This document shows, piece by piece, positions 58,729-64,000 of a stretch of DNA of 64,000 nucleotides (the first letter of the stretch is position 1; each line of letters starts with the position of its first letter). The translations under genes and the position numbers were made by a program. The stretch comes from Conus ventricosus (lineage: Eukaryota; Mollusca; Gastropoda; Neogastropoda; Conidae). The notes under the pieces were generated by a model. It was given only the letters and a program-made list of their open reading frames with translations, made no database searches and was not told the origin of the DNA. Location of the stretch: assembly GCA_018398815.1 (NCBI GenBank), contig JAFLJL010014736.1:27501-91500 (forward strand), given 5' to 3'.

Positions 58729-58765
58729 TTTTAAAAAATAAAATAATTATAATTAATAAAAAAAC
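58729..58765. promoter_or_regulatory. 37-bp divergent AT-only spacer
   Basis: The two divergent ATGs are separated by 37 bp made almost entirely of A and T, including TAATTATAATTAAT. It probably serves as a shared core promoter, as also suggested at 48,760-48,777. Confidence 0.45.
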
Positions 58766-59389
58766 ATGAACAGCGATGATCTACTAAACCTTCCTGAACT
58801 TGTGATTACAAATGATCAAGTTGATGACCAAGCTATTATGCCCAAAAATAAAAGGCTGTATTCTTTGGCGGCGTGTGGAAAAACAAAACAGTTCCTCGGA
58901 AACGAATTCAGCATAGAACAGATTCAACAGATGTCGCCACAAGACATTGTAAAGTATCATAACAGGTATGAAGCGCAACTAGGATCAAGAATGGTGAAAA
59001 GCGTCGGGCAAACGGTTCTTAGTTTGTACACTAAACTAGTCAGTAGATTTGCTCCCATTGATTCTGAACAAGACTTTATGTATGATTTAACACAGGATCC
59101 AGTTTTAACAAAGTCATTAGAATCTCTAAGCTGTGATCTATATTACAGATTTGGAACATTATTATCACCATTAATCATGGGATTAATTACTTTTAATCAT
59201 ATAGATTTTATTTCCCTTCAAATGACCAAGCCAGAAAATCAGCAGAATCAGAAAACATTGATTCAGGCGGAGAAAGTGACCAGTAAAAATCCTGGGGGCG
59301 TTGCAGCAGGAAAAAAATTAGCAGAGTGGAACAAACAAAATAAATTACAGTTTCGATCACAGATTATAGCCCATAATAAAAAGTGCTAG
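58766..59389 (+). CDS. Maverick conserved protein, 207 aa
   Basis: Intact from ATG (MNSDDLLNLPELV) to stop. Blocks are FSIEQIQQMSPQDIVKYHNR, YEAQLGSRMVKSVGQTVLSL, CDLYYRFGTLLSPLIMGL and a basic C-terminus with NPGGVAAGKKLAEWNKQNKL. The last motif (NPxxVAAGKxLAxxN) is a hallmark of a small gene found repeatedly in Maverick-type elements. The basic tail suggests nucleic-acid binding. No assigned function is known to me. Its 3' part is repeated immediately downstream. Confidence 0.7.
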   Translation: MNSDDLLNLPELVITNDQVDDQAIMPKNKRLYSLAACGKTKQFLGNEFSIEQIQQMSPQDIVKYHNRYEAQLGSRMVKSVGQTVLSLYTKLVSRFAPIDSEQDFMYDLTQDPVLTKSLESLSCDLYYRFGTLLSPLIMGLITFNHIDFISLQMTKPENQQNQKTLIQAEKVTSKNPGGVAAGKKLAEWNKQNKLQFRSQIIAHNKKC

Positions 59390-59393
59390 AGCC

Positions 59394-59690
59394 TGGATCC
59401 AGTTTTAACAAAGTCATTAGAGTCTCTAGGATGTGATCTGTATTACAGATTTGGAACATTATTGCCACCGCTAATCATGGATTAATTACTTTTAATCATA
59501 TAGATGTTGTTTCCCTTAAAAATGATCGAGCCAGAAAATCAGCAGAACCAGGAAACATTGAATCAGAAAACATTGAACCAGGAAACATTGAATCGGTGGG
59601 GAAAGCAACCAGTAAAAAGCCTCCTCATCCTGGGCGTGTTGCAGCGGAAAAATTAGCGATGGAACAAACAAAAAAAATTAAAATGGGAGG
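59394..59690 (+). pseudogene. Diverged partial tandem duplicate of the 207-aa gene
   Basis: From GGATCCAGTTTTAACAAAGT onward the sequence repeats about 59,093-59,389 with substitutions, a one-base loss near 59,482 and small expansions (GAAACATTGAATC-type units at 59,550-59,600). The divergence argues against a simple assembly stutter. It has no start codon. From 59,690 to the gap nothing is recognised. Confidence 0.85.
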
Positions 59691-59865
59691 TGAGCTTGTC
59701 ACGATCGAGGAGTCGGCTTTCGAGAGCTGCAACATTAATTAACTTTTTGTTATTACATCCGTCAAGCCTCAAAAAGCAGCTAAGTTGCCGAGCACCTGTT
59801 GCCTACTTCACACGAGTTTTTGGATTCCATTTCATCATCAAGCCTGAAAAGGCAAATGGCTTCAA

Positions 59866-60865
59866 NNNNNNNNNNNNNNNNNNNNNNNNNNNNNNNNNNN
59901 NNNNNNNNNNNNNNNNNNNNNNNNNNNNNNNNNNNNNNNNNNNNNNNNNNNNNNNNNNNNNNNNNNNNNNNNNNNNNNNNNNNNNNNNNNNNNNNNNNNN
60001 NNNNNNNNNNNNNNNNNNNNNNNNNNNNNNNNNNNNNNNNNNNNNNNNNNNNNNNNNNNNNNNNNNNNNNNNNNNNNNNNNNNNNNNNNNNNNNNNNNNN
60101 NNNNNNNNNNNNNNNNNNNNNNNNNNNNNNNNNNNNNNNNNNNNNNNNNNNNNNNNNNNNNNNNNNNNNNNNNNNNNNNNNNNNNNNNNNNNNNNNNNNN
60201 NNNNNNNNNNNNNNNNNNNNNNNNNNNNNNNNNNNNNNNNNNNNNNNNNNNNNNNNNNNNNNNNNNNNNNNNNNNNNNNNNNNNNNNNNNNNNNNNNNNN
60301 NNNNNNNNNNNNNNNNNNNNNNNNNNNNNNNNNNNNNNNNNNNNNNNNNNNNNNNNNNNNNNNNNNNNNNNNNNNNNNNNNNNNNNNNNNNNNNNNNNNN
60401 NNNNNNNNNNNNNNNNNNNNNNNNNNNNNNNNNNNNNNNNNNNNNNNNNNNNNNNNNNNNNNNNNNNNNNNNNNNNNNNNNNNNNNNNNNNNNNNNNNNN
60501 NNNNNNNNNNNNNNNNNNNNNNNNNNNNNNNNNNNNNNNNNNNNNNNNNNNNNNNNNNNNNNNNNNNNNNNNNNNNNNNNNNNNNNNNNNNNNNNNNNNN
60601 NNNNNNNNNNNNNNNNNNNNNNNNNNNNNNNNNNNNNNNNNNNNNNNNNNNNNNNNNNNNNNNNNNNNNNNNNNNNNNNNNNNNNNNNNNNNNNNNNNNN
60701 NNNNNNNNNNNNNNNNNNNNNNNNNNNNNNNNNNNNNNNNNNNNNNNNNNNNNNNNNNNNNNNNNNNNNNNNNNNNNNNNNNNNNNNNNNNNNNNNNNNN
60801 NNNNNNNNNNNNNNNNNNNNNNNNNNNNNNNNNNNNNNNNNNNNNNNNNNNNNNNNNNNNNNNNN
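59866..60865. other. Assembly gap, 1,000 N
   Basis: Exactly 1,000 N. It hides the right end of the Maverick, including any terminal inverted repeat, and the start of the satellite composite. Confidence 0.99.
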
Positions 60866-62225
60866 AAGAAGCTCAAACAGATTTACGACGCATGAAAACG
60901 GGTTTTACGTGTTCATGAAAACAGGTATTATGACTTTTGAAACAATAGTTACGACGCAGAAAACAAGTTATTGTGTGTCATGAGCTACACATCGCACCAT
61001 TCTTGTTGCGCTGATTGTCACTTTTAAGAGTCTTCTATGCAAAGTCGCAGAATGCTGGAATTTTTTAAGAAAATTACAAACAGAATTAACTTTTTCTCGG
61101 TATATAGCTTACTAAGGTCGTAAGACTGTTGTTGGTGTTGTGCTGTAGCTGCTGCTGCTGCTGCTGCTGTGTTGTTTTTCCTTTCTTTTTCCCCGCGAGT
61201 TGTTTGTTTTCCAATGCCAGGTAAAGATTTCAGTAAACCTTTTCACTATCACGGTCATGACATTCGCATGGCACTGCTGATTATCGGGTCAAGGACGTCA
61301 GTGACAAAAGACGCCTGCAAGTGCTCCCAGCCACAATCACAGCTCGACCAACACTTCCAGCACCCAGTCATCCCTAACGATTGTAAGGTCTCAGTGATGA
61401 ATCTTGAAGATACAATACAACAACATAAAACACTTCCAGCAGCCAGTCATCCCTAACGATTGTAAAGGTCTCACTGATGAATCTTGAAGATACATTACAA
61501 CATAAAAACACTTCCAGCAGCCAATCATCCCTGACGATTGTAAAGGTCTCAGTCTGAATCTGAAGATACATTATAACATAAAACACTTTCAGCAGCCAGT
61601 CATCCCTAACGATTGTAAAGGTCTCAGTGATGAATCTTGAAGATACATTACAACATAAAAAACGCTTCCAACAGCCAATCATCCCTAACGATTGTAAAGG
61701 TCTCTGTGTTGAATCTTGAAGATACATTACAACATAAAAACACTTCCAGCAGCCAATCATCCCTAACGATTGTAAAGGTCTCAGTGATGAACTTGAAGAT
61801 ACATTACAACATAATAACACTTCCAGCAGCCAGTCATCCCTAACGATTGTAAAGGCCTCACTGATGAATCTTGAAGATACATTACAACATAATAACACTT
61901 CCAGCTGCCATCATCCCTAACGATTGTAAAGGTCTCACTGATGAATCTTGAAGATACATTACGACATACAAACACTTCCAGCAGCCAATCATCCCTAACG
62001 TTTGTAAAGGTCTCAGTGATGAAACTTGAAGATACATTACAACATAAAAACACTTCCAGCACCAATCATCCTAACGATTGTAAAGGTCTCAGTGATTGAA
62101 TCTTGAAGATACATTACAACATAAAAACACTTCCAGCAGCCAATCATCCTTAACGACTGTAAAGGTCTCATGATGGAATCTTGAAGATTAATTACAACAT
62201 AAAAACATCAACAAAGAAAAACCCA
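60866..62225. repeat. Composite repeat unit I: 64-bp satellite, core, 78-bp satellite
   Basis: Two 64-bp satellite units (to 60,990) are followed by a core of about 370 bp (ACCATTCTTGTTGC to GACCAACACTTCCAGC, with a (GCT)n stretch at 61,148-61,170). Then come about eleven 78-bp units (61,360-62,225) built on CAGCAGCCAATCATCCCTAA, CGATTGTAAAGGTCTCAGTG and ATGAATCTTGAAGATACATT. The next block (62,230-62,625) has C and CTT runs and no gene. Confidence 0.9.
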
Positions 62226-62629
62226 GAAGAATTTAAATATCTGCATTGAATGGATAATCACGAACAACAAAATCTTCAACAACAACAAGAGCTCCCCCCC
62301 CCCCCCCCCCTTCTTCTTCTTCTGGCGATGAGGTCATGTCAAGCTATTTCAGTATCGGCAGGTTAACTGAAACTGTCGTCCAATGGAAGCACTGGCTACT
62401 TTTGGAGACGCTTGGGGGCCCAAACGCAGTGCACTCTCCCTTGCGGATGTAACCTACTCATTCTTTCCCACAGCCGCGCACATGGCACGTGTTGTCCGTC
62501 ACAGAGCCAGTACCAGCTAGCGCCTGCCTTCAGTATAATTCCCGCGCACGGGAAGATGCTGTTTACCGTACTTTACCAGCATGCAGGCTCGCTCCCTCCC
62601 TCTCCTCTCTCTTTTCTCTCTCTTACGAA

Positions 62630-63595
62630 AATAGGTAATTTTGACTTTTGAAACAGCTAGTTACGACGCATGAAAACAGGTTACTGTGTGTCATGAAAAC
62701 AGGTAATTATGACTTTTCAAACAGATAGTTACGACGCATGAAAACAGGTTACTGTGTGTCATGAAAACAGGTAATTATGACTTTTCAAACAGATAGTTAC
62801 GACGCATGAAAACAGGTTACTGTGTGTCATGAAAACAGGTAATTATGACTTTTCTAAAAAGATAGTTACGACGCATGAAAACAAGTTATGTGTGTCATGA
62901 GCGCTACACATCGGCACCATTCTTGTTGCGTGATTGTACACTTTAAGAGTCTTCCATGCAAAGTCGCGGAATGCTGGAATTTTAAGAACATTACAAAAAG
63001 AATTAACTATTTACTCGGTATATAGCTTACTAAGGTCGTAAGAGTGGTTGTTGGTGTTGTAGCTGTAGCTGCTGGCTGCTGATGCTTTCTGTTGCTGTTG
63101 TATGTTTCCTTTTTTTTCACACGAGTTGTTTGCTTTCAAGGCAGGTAAAGATTTCAGTCACCTTTTACTTTCACGGTCATGACATTCACCATGGCACTGC
63201 TGATTATCGGGGTCAAGGACGTCAGTGACAAAAGACGCTCGCAAGTGCCCCCAGCCACACTCACACTCGGACCAACACTTCCAGCAGCCAGTCATCCCTA
63301 ACGATTGTAAAGTCTCAGTGTTTGAATCTTGAAGAACATTACAACATAAAACACTTCCAGCAGCCAATCATCCCTAACGTTGTAAAGGTCTCAGTGATGA
63401 ATCTTGAAGATACAACATAAAAAACACTTCAGCAGCCAATCATCCCAAAACGATTGTAAAGGTCTCAGTGATGAATCTTGAAGATACTTTTACAACATAA
63501 AAACACTTCCAGCAGCCAGTTATCCCTAACCATTGTAAAGGGTCTCAGTGATGAATCTTGAGATACATTCAACATAAAAAACACTCCGAGTTGAC
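62630..63595. repeat. Composite repeat unit II: same order as unit I
   Basis: Four 64-bp satellite units (62,630-62,890), the same core (62,900-63,270) and about four 78-bp units (63,275-63,595). The core is conserved between units over about 370 bp with scattered indels. On the minus strand it can read FVTDVLDPDNQQCHGECHD in unit II, but unit I does not keep the frame, so no gene is claimed. Confidence 0.88.
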
Positions 63596-63659
63596 GACTG
63601 TGATTTTGGATGAACTCATTGAAATTTTCCACATTTAGACCGTGACGAAGAAAATTAAT

Positions 63660-64000
63660 TTAGATGGTGAAATACACTGGAGGAGGCATGTATAGCATTA
63701 AAGAACATGAAAACAACAAAAGTCCTGGCACTGATGGTTTCACAACAGAATTTTTTAAGTGTTTTTGGAGCAGATAGGGGTTTTTGTTGTCAGAGCTTTA
63801 AATCCCGGATTTAGAAGGGGGAGTTTTCTTGTATTCAAAGACAGGGACTAATTGTATGTAAAACCAAAGGGAGTAAACAAAAACACTTTGTGAAGAACTG
63901 GAGACCAATCTCGTTGTTAAACGTGGTATATAAAATGGGGTCATGTGTATTACCAACCGTTTAAAAAAATGTTTAGCGGGTCTCATCAATGGGGATCAAA
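63660..64000 (+). pseudogene. L1-like reverse transcriptase fragment, cut by window end
   Basis: Short frames read NKSPGTDGFTTEFFKCFW and KNWRPISLLNVVYKM, the conserved first RT blocks of L1/Tx1-type LINEs. Stops and shifts separate them. The catalytic motifs would lie beyond the window. Smeared bases near 63,780-64,000 show the consensus is poor again here. Confidence 0.8.

Larger units (their letters stand above)
46600..59865. mobile_element. Maverick/Polinton (adintovirus-like) element, right end in gap
   Basis: The region holds the three diagnostic genes of this class: packaging ATPase (46,609), protein-primed DNA polymerase B (to 56,742) and a retroviral-type integrase (57,101-58,061). 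Several small conserved genes accompany them. Gene blocks alternate in strand: minus 46.6-48.8, plus 48.8-50.0, minus 50.0-50.8, plus to 56.7, minus 56.8-58.7, plus from 58.8 kb. Length of at least 13.3 kb suits the class (about 15-20 kb). Terminal inverted repeats and target duplications are not seen; the right end is lost in the N gap. It is an integrated, frame-broken copy. Confidence 0.9.

Noticed and set aside
61374..61898. Repetitive 174-aa protein on the minus strand
   Set aside because: The frame follows the 78-bp satellite only by chance. Unit lengths vary and break the frame in the second array.

Overview
The window is eukaryotic DNA, almost certainly from a lophotrochozoan and probably a marine gastropod. 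The evidence is a snail GRL101-like receptor (CUB, C-type lectin, LDL-A and leucine-rich repeats before a rhodopsin-type 7TM), very long (CT)n, (CA)n, (TATC)n and (TA)n microsatellites, tRNA-headed SINEs, Penelope-like elements (PLEs), several LINE families and a Maverick/Polinton. It is a draft assembly with two 1,000-N joins (13,030-14,029 and 59,866-60,865). It also has two stretches of visibly low consensus quality (about 19,006-34,163 and 50,880-54,150), where bases are smeared into homopolymer runs.

Layout. 1-12,416: a plus-strand copy of the receptor gene (exons at 1-30, 1,889-2,565, 4,217-4,757 and 6,067-8,124), then minisatellites and the RNase H tail of an I-type LINE. This copy carries a SINE insertion, a PLE insertion on a splice acceptor and a Tc1-like insertion at 12,416. 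14,030-19,005: unique DNA followed by an inverted copy of 9,815-12,416. 19,006-34,163: a noisy bridge that repeats 14,030-19,005, runs through the inverted receptor locus, and then repeats about 36,471-37,805. 34,164-37,160: a clean inverted copy of the receptor 5' part, including the N-terminal exon. The inverted copies lack the SINE and, where readable, the PLE and Tc1 insertions. They therefore look like a second haplotype (or a diverged inverted paralogue) scaffolded head to head, with a gap-filling read whose overlapping ends were not trimmed.

37,521-39,026: an SGNH-hydrolase-like protein with coding minisatellites. 39,390-42,110: an R2-like LINE (RT, CCHC, restriction-like endonuclease), followed by a tRNA-SINE. 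42,966-44,311: a second PLE remnant whose 166-bp inverted arms each carry a well-formed hammerhead ribozyme. 44,391-46,398: no gene seen.

46,609-59,865: a Maverick/Polinton (adintovirus-like) element with packaging ATPase, protein-primed DNA polymerase B, retroviral-type integrase and several conserved small genes. They lie in compact divergent blocks with intergenic spaces of only 18 and 37 bp. Almost every long gene has one-base frame breaks. The capsid gene expected for such elements would lie in the unreadable 50,880-54,150 patch. 60,866-63,595: a twice-repeated composite of 64-bp and 78-bp satellites around a shared core. 63,660-64,000: an L1-like reverse transcriptase fragment.

Most frame breaks look like consensus indels. 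In the receptor lectin exon, each of the two copies is intact where the other is broken. The coding content is therefore better than the open frames suggest, and few of these genes should be called dead from this sequence alone.
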